Of a stretch of 57,500 nt of DNA, positions 1 through 10,415 are shown in pieces; the stretch's first letter is position 1; each line of letters starts with the position of its first letter. A program made the translations under genes and the position numbers. The stretch is from Kiloniellaceae bacterium. Its GTDB lineage: Bacteria > Pseudomonadota > Alphaproteobacteria > Kiloniellales > J153. Below the pieces are notes generated by a model. The model did not search any database. It saw nothing but the letters and a program-made list of their open reading frames with translations, and was not told where the DNA came from. Where the stretch lies: contig JAJFGP010000004.1 in NCBI GenBank assembly GCA_021776055.1, forward strand, positions 1 to 57,500. The letters are read 5' to 3'.

Positions 1-1
1 T

Positions 2-77
<76 letters not shown>

Positions 78-102
78 TGAGCGTCGTGCTCAGTCGGAGC
101 GC

Positions 103-131
103 TAGATAGCAATTGTGGGCGGGTTTGTCGA
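103..131 (-). promoter_or_regulatory. Candidate sigma-70 promoter of tRNA-Lys
   Basis: On the minus strand TCGACA (131-126, five of six matches to TTGACA) and TATCTA (108-103) are separated by exactly 17 bases. The predicted start, near 96, lies about 20 bases before the tRNA 5' end. The site is just past the stop of rodA, so the tRNA would have its own promoter and would not depend on read-through. Confidence 0.45.
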
Positions 132-155
132 GGGTTGCCGGGTTGCCTCGGTGAC

Positions 156-1334
156 TTAAACCTCGATACCGAGGCCGCGGCGCGAAATGCGTACATCGCG
201 GTGGATGTAGACCGAGATCAAAAGCCCGATGGTGGCCATAAGGGTGAGCATTGCCGTGCCGCCGTAGGAGACCAGCGGCAGCGGCACGCCGACCACCGGG
301 ACCAGGCCCATGACCATGGCTATGTTGATGAAGACGTAGAAAAAAACGTTACAAGTCAGCCCCATGGCCAGAACGCTGCCAAACTGGTTGCGGGCGCGCA
401 GGGCGATTGCTATGCCGTAAGTTAGAAGGATGGCATAGAGCACCAGCAAGATCAGGCCGCCGATCATGCCGAATTCCTCGGCCAGCATGGTGAAAATAAA
501 ATCGGTCTGCTTCTCGGGCAGGAAATTGAGGTGGCTCTGGCTGCCCTGCATGAAGCCCTTGCCAAACAGGCCGCCGGAACCCAGCGCGATCTTCGACTGC
601 AGGGTGTGATAGCCGGCGCCCAACGGATCGTTTTCGGGGTTGAGGAAGGTCAGCACGCGCTGCTTCTGATACTCGCGCAGGAATTGCCAGGCGATCGGAA
701 TTGACCCCAGTGCCGCAATGCCGACCACGGCGAACTTCCACAATCGCACACCGGCGCAGAAGAAAACCGCCGCCGCGACCATCAACAGCATCATCGCGGT
801 GCCCAGATCCGGCTGCTTTAGCACCAAAGCCGCCGGTGCCAACGTAATGGCGATCGGGAGAACCAGCGAGGTCGGGCGAGAGATATCTTCCAGCGCCATG
901 CCGTGGAAACATCGGGCCAAGGCCAGGACCAAGGCGACTTTCATGACCTCGGAGGGCTGTAGCTGGATTACCTTGAGATCGATCCACCGTTGCGCGCCCA
1001 TGCCGCTGACGCCGAGGAATTCGACCGCGACCAGCAGAGCCAAGGCCACGAAATAGATGGCGTAGGCATAGCGGAACCAGATCCGGATATCGATAACGGC
1101 GACCATCAGAAGGATCAAGATCCCGGCGCCAAAGCGCATCAACTGCCGCGATGCCCAGGGATCGATGTTGCCGTTGGCGGCGGAATACAGCATGGCGATG
1201 CCAATACCGGAGATCAGCGTGGCCAGCACGATCAGGCTCCAGTTGATCTGCCAAATCTTTTCGCGCAGGGACATCTCGTTGTTGCGCAGGGCAGCCAACC
1301 GGTCGACAAAAAATATCCGCTGACGCTGCGCCAT
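156..1334 (-). CDS. rodA: RodA, peptidoglycan glycosyltransferase of the elongasome
   Basis: This SEDS-family polytopic membrane protein polymerises lipid II into glycan strands during side-wall growth, together with PBP2. The 392-residue product shows about ten hydrophobic segments, the typical N-terminal WQINWSLIVL stretch, and the SEDS signature LPEKQTDFIF with the catalytic-type Asp near residue 278. It is the last gene of mreB-mreC-mreD-mrdA-rodA and starts 6 bases after the mrdA stop. An internal ATG at 1274 (MSLREKIWQ) fits many homologues and could be the true start; the upstream ATG is preferred because AGGATAGGCGG precedes it. Confidence 0.95.
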   Translation of the reverse strand: MAQRQRIFFVDRLAALRNNEMSLREKIWQINWSLIVLATLISGIGIAMLYSAANGNIDPWASRQLMRFGAGILILLMVAVIDIRIWFRYAYAIYFVALALLVAVEFLGVSGMGAQRWIDLKVIQLQPSEVMKVALVLALARCFHGMALEDISRPTSLVLPIAITLAPAALVLKQPDLGTAMMLLMVAAAVFFCAGVRLWKFAVVGIAALGSIPIAWQFLREYQKQRVLTFLNPENDPLGAGYHTLQSKIALGSGGLFGKGFMQGSQSHLNFLPEKQTDFIFTMLAEEFGMIGGLILLVLYAILLTYGIAIALRARNQFGSVLAMGLTCNVFFYVFINIAMVMGLVPVVGVPLPLVSYGGTAMLTLMATIGLLISVYIHRDVRISRRGLGIEV

Positions 1335-1340
1335 AACCGC

Positions 1341-3239
1341 CTATCCTCGCTTCACCAGCTGACCGCCCACCAGGGCGATGGGCGGTGTACCGGATGGGTC
1401 ACGCCGCTGCGTCTCGATCAGGATGTCGCGGGCAATCGGCGCCGCCACCTTCGAGCCACCACCGCCGTGCTCGACCACCACGGCAATGGCATAGCGCGGC
1501 GCATGAACCGGCGCATAGGCAACGAACAATGCGTGATCGCGCCGGCGCCAGGGCAAATCCTCGTTCTTGGTGACGCCGGCCGCCCGTTCCGCCATAGTGA
1601 TGCGGCGCACCTGGGAAGTACCGGTCTTCCCTGCCATCTCCCAGCCTTTCTCCTTGATCCGCGCCCGATAGGCGGTGCCTCTGGGATTGTTGGTAACCAG
1701 ATCCATACCGGTCTGCACGACCCGCAAGTGCGCCGAGGGTATGTCCATGTCCGGAAATTCATCGGGAAGCTCGGTCCCGTCTGGCGATTCGACTTTCTGC
1801 GCCGCATGAGCTTGGCGGGTAAGGCGCGGCACCACGGCCTTTCCGCCGTTTGCCAAGCGCGCCGTCATGACCGCCAATTGCAGCGGCGTCGTCAGCACGA
1901 ACCCCTGGCCGATGGCGCTAATCAGCGTTTCACCGAGCTGCCAGGGCTCGCCAATTTTCGCTAGCTTCCAGTCTCGGGTTGGGATCAGGCCGGGGCGCTC
2001 ACCTGGCAGATCAATACCCATGGCAGAGCCTAGGCCAAAACGTCTCGCCATCGCCGACATACGGTCGATGCCGACGCGCTTCGACAGCTCGTAGTAGTAC
2101 ACATCGCACGATTGCTGCGTCGCCTTATACATATCGACCTTGCCATGGCCGCCCTTCTTCCAGCAATGGAAGCGAGCATTGCCAAGCTTCATGAACCCCG
2201 GGCAAAAGACCTCGAAATCAGGGCTAATACCTGATTCCAAGGCAGCTAAGGCCACAACCGGCTTGTAGGTGGACCCCGGCGCGTAGTGTCCAGCGATGGC
2301 CTTGTTGGTGAGCGGTGTCAGTGGATCCTTGACAAGTTGGTTCCAGACTTCGTTGGTCAAGCCGACGTTGAACAGGTTCGGGTCGTAACCGGGGGTCGAT
2401 GCCAGTGCCAACAGATCGCCGGTATGTATGTCCATTACGACCGCCGCCGCACTGCGCTCGGCTTGCAGGCGTTCGTGGGTGTAGGTCTGCAAGGTGGCAT
2501 CGACGGTCAGCACCAAATCCTGGCCAGGATTGCCGTCCTCACGGGACAATTCGCGGATCACCCGACCGACGGCATTGACCTCGAGTTGGCTGGTGCCGGC
2601 GGCACCGCGCAGCGTTCCGTCGTACTGTTTCTCGATCCCTTGCTTGCCGATGCGAAAGTCGGGCAACTCGAGCAGCGGGTCACCCGTCAATTCAGATTCG
2701 GAGACGGCCGAGACATAGCCCAGGATGTGGGTCAATTGCTCGTTGTACGGGTAGTGTCGGGTCTGGCCGACCTCGATGTTGACACCGGGTAGATCGGGCG
2801 CGTTGACCTCAATCCGGCTGACTTCCTCCCAACTCAGATAATCGCGGACCATAACCGGCACGAACGCCCGCTTGTGGGTAACATCGCGCATCACCCGCTG
2901 GAAATCGTATTCGGACAGTTCGATGACCCGGGCCAGCCTATCCAGCGTCTGCCCGACATCGCGCGCTTGCTCGCGCACCAAAACGACGCGGTAGTTCTGC
3001 TGATTGGCGGCCATTGAGGTGCCATACCGGTCGACGATACGGCCGCGCGGCGGCGGCAGCAGGCGCAGATTGATGCGATTGTCCTCCGCCAGCATCTTGT
3101 AGCGGTCGGACTCGATAATCTGCAGGTAGTACATGCGTGCCGCCAAGGTCGAAAACAAAACGGCCTGGCCGCCCCCGAGCAACAATGTGCGCCGGGTAAA
3201 TGTCTTGGATCGTTCGTTATCTTCGTGGATTAGTGCCAT
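1341..3239 (-). CDS. mrdA: Penicillin-binding protein 2 (elongasome transpeptidase)
   Basis: This is a class B penicillin-binding protein that cross-links new peptidoglycan in the lateral wall and works with RodA. With the start at MALIHEDN the protein has 632 residues: a short cytoplasmic tail, one membrane anchor near residues 20-40, a pedestal domain that begins with PPPRGRIVDR, and the transpeptidase domain. The active-site motifs are STYK (Ser near residue 323), SCD, and KTGTS. A longer frame reaches 3305 but would overlap mreD by 44 bases. The chosen ATG is preceded by a purine-rich GGGGGTGGCGAGAG and lies 22 bases after the mreD stop. Confidence 0.95.
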   Translation of the reverse strand: MALIHEDNERSKTFTRRTLLLGGGQAVLFSTLAARMYYLQIIESDRYKMLAEDNRINLRLLPPPRGRIVDRYGTSMAANQQNYRVVLVREQARDVGQTLDRLARVIELSEYDFQRVMRDVTHKRAFVPVMVRDYLSWEEVSRIEVNAPDLPGVNIEVGQTRHYPYNEQLTHILGYVSAVSESELTGDPLLELPDFRIGKQGIEKQYDGTLRGAAGTSQLEVNAVGRVIRELSREDGNPGQDLVLTVDATLQTYTHERLQAERSAAAVVMDIHTGDLLALASTPGYDPNLFNVGLTNEVWNQLVKDPLTPLTNKAIAGHYAPGSTYKPVVALAALESGISPDFEVFCPGFMKLGNARFHCWKKGGHGKVDMYKATQQSCDVYYYELSKRVGIDRMSAMARRFGLGSAMGIDLPGERPGLIPTRDWKLAKIGEPWQLGETLISAIGQGFVLTTPLQLAVMTARLANGGKAVVPRLTRQAHAAQKVESPDGTELPDEFPDMDIPSAHLRVVQTGMDLVTNNPRGTAYRARIKEKGWEMAGKTGTSQVRRITMAERAAGVTKNEDLPWRRRDHALFVAYAPVHAPRYAIAVVVEHGGGGSKVAAPIARDILIETQRRDPSGTPPIALVGGQLVKRG

Positions 3240-3261
3240 GACGCTCTCGCCACCCCCTGCC

Positions 3262-3771
3262 CTAACGCACAAAGCCGCGCTGGGTCTGAACGAACAGCCA
3301 GGCAAGACATGGATAAATTGCGACCGTCGTCAAATACTGAAAAAACAACGGCCACGCATCCAAAACGAAACCGGCAATCATGCTGCTGAACAGCCAAGCC
3401 AACAGTTGCGCGCCGGCAGCAACGATCACGAAAATTGCCCAAACGAGCATGAAGGAGGCGTTGCCGAAAACCCGGCGTTGCGCGGCGACCGCCAGCCAAA
3501 CCAGTAACAGCACCATGGTGCCGACCCCAAGGTACGCGCCGCTAAGCAAATCCTGAATGACACCGATCAAAAATACGGCCCAGGCGGGCATCAGGTCTGG
3601 CCGGTGGATGACCCAGAAATAGATCGCAATTAGCCCAAGAGAGGGGACGACCGCCGATAGCCCAGGTACCTGGAAAGGGACCATCGCCAGAACGACCAGA
3701 AACAGGGTGAAGGCGAATGGCGACATGCCGCGCGCGGCAACATCGAGACGGGTCCACACATTCTGGTTCAC
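3262..3771 (-). CDS. mreD: Rod shape-determining protein MreD
   Basis: This is a small integral membrane subunit of the rod complex that links MreC and MreB to the PBP2-RodA synthase. The 169-residue product is almost entirely hydrophobic, with five or six membrane segments and the MreD-like motif IGVIQDLLSG in the middle. Sequence conservation in MreD is low, so position carries much of the identification: the gene overlaps the end of mreC by ATGA (3768-3771) and is followed by mrdA. Its length is normal for the family. Confidence 0.9.
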   Translation of the reverse strand: MNQNVWTRLDVAARGMSPFAFTLFLVVLAMVPFQVPGLSAVVPSLGLIAIYFWVIHRPDLMPAWAVFLIGVIQDLLSGAYLGVGTMVLLLVWLAVAAQRRVFGNASFMLVWAIFVIVAAGAQLLAWLFSSMIAGFVLDAWPLFFQYLTTVAIYPCLAWLFVQTQRGFVR

Positions 3772-4658
3772 CGTGCCGCCCCCGATGGCACCCGGGCCTG
3801 GCGCGGCGATGCGGGCAGCAAAATGCCCGGCAACTCGTAGTCAACAAGGCGCACATATTCCATATGGGCCCAGCTTACAAAAGGCTGAACGCGCATCGCC
3901 GTTTCATCCACCAGGACCACGACACCGACCGGCAGGCCGGGTGGAAAAACGCCACCGTGCCCAGATGTCACCACTTGGTCGCCCTGCCGAATCTCCGATC
4001 CCGGCGTCAAATACAGCAATCTCGGCTGGTTCGTGTTATCGCCCGCCAAAATAGCCCGATCACGGGCCTTCCCGACCAAGATGGGGACCCGGCTGTTGAT
4101 ATCGGTGAGCAAAAGGACACGGGCCGAGCGTTGACCAACCTCGGCAACACGGCCGGCCAGACCATCGCTGGTGAGCGCCGCCTGGCCTTTGGCAAGGCCA
4201 TCGCGAGATCCGCCGTTGACCAGCACTGACCGCACGAAGGCACCGCCCGGATCGCCAATCACCCGCGCTGTGACGAAACGCGTCCCCGGTTCCACCGTTA
4301 AACGCGATAATTCGCGTAGCGCCGCGTTCTCGGCTTCCAGCTTTTGCGCCGCCGTCTGCCAGTTGCGCAGCCGCTCGTTGTCGCGGCGCAGTTCGGCATT
4401 GTCGGCGCGCAGCTCGGTTAATTCCTGCGCCTGCTCGACCATGTCGCCGATGGTATCCACCGGGCGCGCAAGAATCTCCAGGACCGGCGCCATGGCGTCC
4501 GTTACCGTCGTGCGGACGCGTTCAACCAACAGGGTATCGGCTTTGCCCAGCAACATCAGGGCAAAGGCGGCAACGACCAGGAAAAGAAAGGCGAAGCGTT
4601 GGGCCCACGCCCGTATCGGCGCGGCAACGTGCAGGGCTTGACCCGAGGATTTCTTCAC
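3768..4658 (-). CDS. mreC: Rod shape-determining protein MreC
   Basis: MreC is a bitopic inner-membrane protein whose periplasmic part activates PBP2. The product (296 residues) has a membrane anchor near residues 20-40 (FAFLFLVVAAFALMLLG), then a coiled coil rich in Glu, Leu and Arg (about 75-115), then the beta-barrel domain of the family with DGLAGRV-type motifs. I place the start at GTG 4658 because GGGAGG sits five bases before it; another GTG at 4682 would add eight residues. The 3' end overlaps mreD by ATGA. Mostly Pro/Ala/Arg residues form the C-terminal tail. Confidence 0.93.
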   Translation of the reverse strand: MKKSSGQALHVAAPIRAWAQRFAFLFLVVAAFALMLLGKADTLLVERVRTTVTDAMAPVLEILARPVDTIGDMVEQAQELTELRADNAELRRDNERLRNWQTAAQKLEAENAALRELSRLTVEPGTRFVTARVIGDPGGAFVRSVLVNGGSRDGLAKGQAALTSDGLAGRVAEVGQRSARVLLLTDINSRVPILVGKARDRAILAGDNTNQPRLLYLTPGSEIRQGDQVVTSGHGGVFPPGLPVGVVVLVDETAMRVQPFVSWAHMEYVRLVDYELPGILLPASPRQARVPSGAAR

Positions 4659-4791
4659 AGCGCCTCCCGACCGCAGGCCCACTCAACAAGGCCCGGCGAG
4701 CGATATCGGCCTCTTAACGCCACCTTAATTTAATAGGAAAAAGAGTTAAACAAAGTCTGAACGCCCCTGGTCTAAACGCCCCCAATCCAAC

Positions 4792-5903
<1,112 letters not shown>

Positions 5904-5940
5904 CCGGTTCAATAGTCTCGTATCAAAAAATCTCGCCCGC

Positions 5941-7515
5941 TCATGCCGACAGCGCGGCCGGAGCCGTCCTCTGGCGCTTGAGCAGCAACTTGTTCAAGGC
6001 GTTTACGTAGGCCCGGGCGGACGCAACCAAGGTATCGTGATCGGCCCCCTGGCCATTGACCGTCCGGCCTTCCTCTTCCAGGCGCACCGTCACCTCGGCC
6101 TGTGCATCCGTGCCCTCGGTAACCGCATGAACCTGATAGAGCTGCAATTTCGTCTGGTGCGGGAAAATCTCCCGGATCGCCGAAAAGACGGCGTCCACGG
6201 GCCCGTTGCCTTCGGCTGTCGCCTTTTGCGTCTGCCCATCGACTTCCAGCTCCAATTCAGCGGTCTGCGGCCCTTTCGAGCCACATACCACCTGTAGGGA
6301 CAGGAAGCGGATGCGATCGTTCGTGCGCACCACGGAATCATCGATCAGGGCCAGGATATCCTCGTCGAAGACATCCTTCTTGTGATCGGCCAGGTCCTTG
6401 AAGCGTTGGAAGGCGTCCTCAAGGGCATTGTCCGACAGATCCGGATACCCCATTTCGGCCAGCTTTGCCTTGAAGGCATGGCGGCCGGAGTGCTTGCCCA
6501 TGACCAGGGTCGACTGGGTGAGGCCCACCGATTCCGGGGTGATGATCTCGTAGGTTTCGGCATTCTTCAACATGCCGTCCTGATGGATGCCCGACTCATG
6601 CGCGAACGCATTGGCGCCGACGATGGCCTTGTTCGGCTGCACGGTAAAGCCGGTAACGGCCGAGAGCAGGCGCGAGGCCTTGGTGATCATCTCGGTCTTC
6701 ACGCCGGTATGATAGGGCATCACGTCAGAGCGGACGCGCAAGGCCATGACGACCTCTTCCAGCGCCGCGTTGCCGGCCCGCTCGCCGATACCGTTGATGG
6801 TGCACTCCACCTGGCGAGCCCCGGCGCGTACAGCCGCCAGCGAATTGGCGACCGCCAGACCCAGATCATTGTGGCAGTGGACCGACAGAACCGCCTTGTC
6901 GATGTTCGGGACACGATTGCGCAGCATCTCGATTAAGGCAAAGAACTCCTCGGGCACGGTGTAGCCCACCGTATCCGGGATGTTGATGGTCCGGGCGCCG
7001 GCCTTGATGGCCGATTCCACGCAACGGCAGAGAAAATCCTTCTCGGTCCTGGTGCCGTCCTCGGGCGACCATTCCACATCGTCGCACAGGTTGCGCGCGT
7101 ATGAGATGCTGTCGACAACCGCCTGATGGACGGCCTCCGGCTCCATCTGCAGCTTGAACTTCATATGCAGCGGGCTGGTCGACAGAAAGACATGGATGCG
7201 TGGATGTTTAGCCGGCTTCACGGCTTCCCAGGCGCGGTCGATATCCTTCGTGGTCGCCCGCGCCAGGCCGGCAACGGCTGATGTTTTGAGTCGCTTGGCA
7301 ATCTCATGCACGGCCTCGAAGTCGCCGTTCGAGGCGATGGGGAACCCCGCCTCGATGACGTCGACTTGCATCTCTTCAAGAACCGTCGCCACGCGAATCT
7401 TTTCCTCCAGGTTCATCGAACACCCAGGCGACTGCTCGCCGTCACGCAGGGTGGTATCAAAAACGGTGACGCGATTAGCGTCGTTCTCAGCGACTTGTTT
7501 GGTCTCGGCGCTCAT
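5941..7515 (-). CDS. leuA: 2-isopropylmalate synthase
   Basis: LeuA condenses acetyl-CoA with 2-oxoisovalerate, the committed step of leucine synthesis, in the cytoplasm. The 524-residue protein has the DRE-TIM barrel (starting [16 protein letters not shown], with metal-binding HCHNDLGLA near residue 210) and a C-terminal LeuA allosteric domain where leucine binds. The length is typical of the bacterial enzyme. The ATG follows TTGGAGGGAAG, a strong ribosome binding site. Upstream lies an unusual leader with a leucine-rich mini-gene (7609-7746), which suggests control by leucine supply. The gene is on the same strand as ilvB-ilvN-ilvC but is separated from them by a gene on the opposite strand. 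Confidence 0.97.
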   Translation of the reverse strand: MSAETKQVAENDANRVTVFDTTLRDGEQSPGCSMNLEEKIRVATVLEEMQVDVIEAGFPIASNGDFEAVHEIAKRLKTSAVAGLARATTKDIDRAWEAVKPAKHPRIHVFLSTSPLHMKFKLQMEPEAVHQAVVDSISYARNLCDDVEWSPEDGTRTEKDFLCRCVESAIKAGARTINIPDTVGYTVPEEFFALIEMLRNRVPNIDKAVLSVHCHNDLGLAVANSLAAVRAGARQVECTINGIGERAGNAALEEVVMALRVRSDVMPYHTGVKTEMITKASRLLSAVTGFTVQPNKAIVGANAFAHESGIHQDGMLKNAETYEIITPESVGLTQSTLVMGKHSGRHAFKAKLAEMGYPDLSDNALEDAFQRFKDLADHKKDVFDEDILALIDDSVVRTNDRIRFLSLQVVCGSKGPQTAELELEVDGQTQKATAEGNGPVDAVFSAIREIFPHQTKLQLYQVHAVTEGTDAQAEVTVRLEEEGRTVNGQGADHDTLVASARAYVNALNKLLLKRQRTAPAALSA

Positions 7516-7569
7516 GGCTCAACTTCCCTCCAAATTCCGGTAACCGGTTTCAGCTCGGTTCTTCTGTCA

Positions 7570-7617
7570 TGCCCCTGATCGCTTGCCGCACACGTGCGGC
7601 TGCCGCGCTCAGGGGCA
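7570..7617 (-). promoter_or_regulatory. Nested hairpin of the leuA leader (putative attenuator)
   Basis: The outer arms TGCCCCTGA (7570-7578) and TCAGGGGCA (7609-7617) are exact complements. Inside them GCCGCAC (7585-7591) pairs with GTGCGGC (7594-7600). The 5' arm on the minus strand overlaps the stop codon and last two codons of the leader peptide, so a ribosome at the end of the peptide would keep the hairpin open. No T run follows, so control could be translational instead of by termination. The minus-strand run CTCCTCC at 7629-7623 is complementary to the GGAGG of the leuA ribosome binding site. Confidence 0.5.
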
Positions 7618-7746
7618 CCTAAGGAGGAGAGCCTTGTCGCCGGTAATGGGGGAATGGCCGAGAGACAGCAACCGCACATGCGCGTATGCCACGGCCGCCT
7701 TGGCGGTCATGGGCAGATACGCATTATGTTCGGCCGTTCTCGGCAT
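7609..7746 (-). CDS. Putative leucine-rich leader peptide of leuA
   Basis: A 45-codon open frame from ATG 7746 to TGA 7609 lies in the leuA leader. It carries VRLLSLG and then ends ALLLRCP-stop, with three adjacent leucine codons (CTC CTC CTT, 7629-7621) directly before the nested hairpin. This layout matches leucine leader peptides described in alphaproteobacteria. Later in-frame starts (ATG 7710, GTG 7692 or 7677) are possible, and none has a strong ribosome binding site. Translation is not proven; the position of the leucine codons is the main evidence. Confidence 0.45.
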   Translation of the reverse strand: MPRTAEHNAYLPMTAKAAVAYAHVRLLSLGHSPITGDKALLLRCP

Positions 7747-7979
7747 GGTTTGCTAACCTGAGTTCGCGTCCTGTGCCAAGCTTCGCCTGCCAACGGCCTG
7801 CGGAAGCTCGGGAAACCATAGTCTTATCTACCCTCGCAGGGAATGGTTAACAATACCTAACTTTCCCCACCAATACCAAGTCTCGCTAGTATTGACCCAT
7901 ATCATGGTGGCGATTTGCCACTAGATGCGAAGCTGCGCGGCGTTTAGGGTTTTGGAGAATCTACCCACGGGAGCGGACG
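7747..7979. other. Intergenic region between the leuA leader and the hemerythrin gene
   Basis: This divergent spacer should hold the start sites for leuA (minus) and the hemerythrin gene (plus). On the minus strand, TTGGTA and TATTGT (18-base spacing, about 7875-7846) and TTGTTA with TAGATA (17-base spacing, slightly downstream) are weak promoter candidates for leuA. On the plus strand TTGACC at about 7895 has no convincing partner. I see no gene, repeat or RNA in it. Confidence 0.3.
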
Positions 7980-8537
7980 GTGACCGACATTCTTGCTGCA
8001 CTGCGACAGGACCATCGAAACATGGGCCAGCTGCTTGACGCCATCGAGCGGCAACTCGCTCGCTTTGACCGCGGCGAAACCCCGGACTACGACATCCTGC
8101 AAGGCGTTCTCGACTACTGCCTGACCTATCCCGACCTTTATCATCACCCGAAGGAAGATCTGGTCTACGCCCGCATGCAGCGGCGCGACCCGGCCTCGGC
8201 CGAGGCTCTGGGCGACCTACAGGCCGAGCACCGCACTCTAGGCGAGATAACACGCCGTTTTGCGACTACCGTGCGCAGCATCCTTCAGGATCTGGAGGTG
8301 CCGCGCGAGACCTTCGACCGCACTACTCGAGAATTCCTGGATAGCTATCGAGCGCATATAGGAATGGAGGAAAGCGTCATCTTCCCCGTCGCGGAAGCTG
8401 GCTTAACCGAGGCAGACTGGGCGTCCATCGAGGCGGAGGCAAAGGCGCAAAGCGATCCGCTATTCACCGCCAAGGGCGAAGCCCAGTACGCTGCCCTGCG
8501 CGCCGACATCCTCGCCTGGGCCAAGGAGGACGGCTAA
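7980..8537 (+). CDS. Hemerythrin domain-containing protein
   Basis: This predicted cytoplasmic four-helix protein of 185 residues belongs to the hemerythrin/HHE cation-binding family, in which a di-iron centre binds oxygen, nitric oxide or redox signals. Candidate metal ligands are the His of DHRNM (residue 11), YHHPKEDL, AEHRTLGE and AHIGMEESVIFP. The start is a GTG with GGGAG seven bases upstream. It is the only plus-strand gene between the leu and ilv blocks and stands alone. Whether it senses or stores iron or oxygen cannot be told from sequence. Confidence 0.88.
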   Translation: MTDILAALRQDHRNMGQLLDAIERQLARFDRGETPDYDILQGVLDYCLTYPDLYHHPKEDLVYARMQRRDPASAEALGDLQAEHRTLGEITRRFATTVRSILQDLEVPRETFDRTTREFLDSYRAHIGMEESVIFPVAEAGLTEADWASIEAEAKAQSDPLFTAKGEAQYAALRADILAWAKEDG

Positions 8538-8556
8538 CCAGTGAGATCACCGGGTC

Positions 8557-8720
8557 GTCATCCCGGAAGCCGGTTTCGTCGAAATCTTTGATTTCGTATC
8601 GAAATCAAGCTATCCGGGATCCAGAGAAACGTGTACGGAACCAGCGGCCATAGATCCCGGATCTAACATTCGCCACCCAAGAACCCTCGGTTCTTGGGCT
8701 CATATAATGTCCGGGATGAC
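8557..8720. repeat. Palindromic intergenic repeat, copy 1
   Basis: The element is bounded by an exact 11-bp inverted repeat, GTCATCCCGGA (8557-8567) and TCCGGGATGAC (8710-8720). Inside are two strong hairpins: GATTTCG-tat-CGAAATC (about 8591-8607) and CCCAAGAACC-ctc-GGTTCTTGGG (8676-8698), plus facing copies of ATCCGGGATC-like sequence. A shorter relative lies at 25647-25717. No coding capacity is visible. It resembles the dispersed miniature palindromic repeats of alphaproteobacteria. It sits between the ends of two convergent genes and may also act as a terminator. Confidence 0.7.
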
Positions 8721-8749
8721 AGGATAATCTTCCATGTATCCCTGCCGCC

Positions 8750-9817
<1,068 letters not shown>

Positions 9818-9833
9818 TCAATTTTCCTAGACT

Positions 9834-10349
9834 TTAGAATCCCTTTGGACCGCGGGCGATGGCGACGACGCCGGTGCGGCTTACGTCGACGAGACCCAGC
9901 GGTCGCATCATATCAATAAACACATCCAGCTTCTCGCTGCTACCGGTCACCTCAAAGACAAAATGCTGCTGGCTGGAATCGACCACGCGGGCGCGAAAGA
10001 TGTCCGCGATGCGTAAGGATTCGACGCGCTTGTTGCCACGCCCACTCACCTTCACCAGAACCAGCTCGCGCTCGACGCACGGCCCCTCGCGGGTCAGATC
10101 GCTCACCCGGTGCACGGGCACAAGCCGATCCAGCTGCGCCTTGATCTGCTCCAGTATCTGCGGCGTGCCCGATGTGATCACCGTGATACGCGACAAGCCT
10201 TGCACCGGATCGACCTCGGAAACGGTCAGGCTTTCGATGTTGTAGCCACGCCCCGAGAACAGGCCGATGACCCGCGCTAGAACACCCGGCTCGTTGTCCA
10301 CCAGCACCGCCATGGTGCGTCGTTCGATTGTCTGGTCTCTAGGCACCAT
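9834..10349 (-). CDS. ilvN: Acetolactate synthase small (regulatory) subunit
   Basis: The 171-residue protein is the regulatory partner of IlvB; it raises activity and gives feedback inhibition by valine. It has an N-terminal ACT domain (TMAVLVDNEPGVLARVIGLFSGRGYNIESL, quoted only in part: motif NEPGVLARV near residue 20) and the C-terminal ALS small-subunit domain. The length and order agree with the IlvH/IlvN family. It starts 66 bases after ilvB. Confidence 0.96.
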   Translation of the reverse strand: MVPRDQTIERRTMAVLVDNEPGVLARVIGLFSGRGYNIESLTVSEVDPVQGLSRITVITSGTPQILEQIKAQLDRLVPVHRVSDLTREGPCVERELVLVKVSGRGNKRVESLRIADIFRARVVDSSQQHFVFEVTGSSEKLDVFIDMMRPLGLVDVSRTGVVAIARGPKGF

Positions 10350-10415
10350 TGGCCGCGTTCCATTGTCTTTGATCGAGAGGGGTCGGATGGCCGGCTACGG
10401 CACCGGCGAAGCGTC

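Noticed and set aside
990-1964. 324-codon plus-strand frame
   Set aside because: It is antisense across the end of mrdA and the start of rodA, has no recognisable domain and is of shadow composition.
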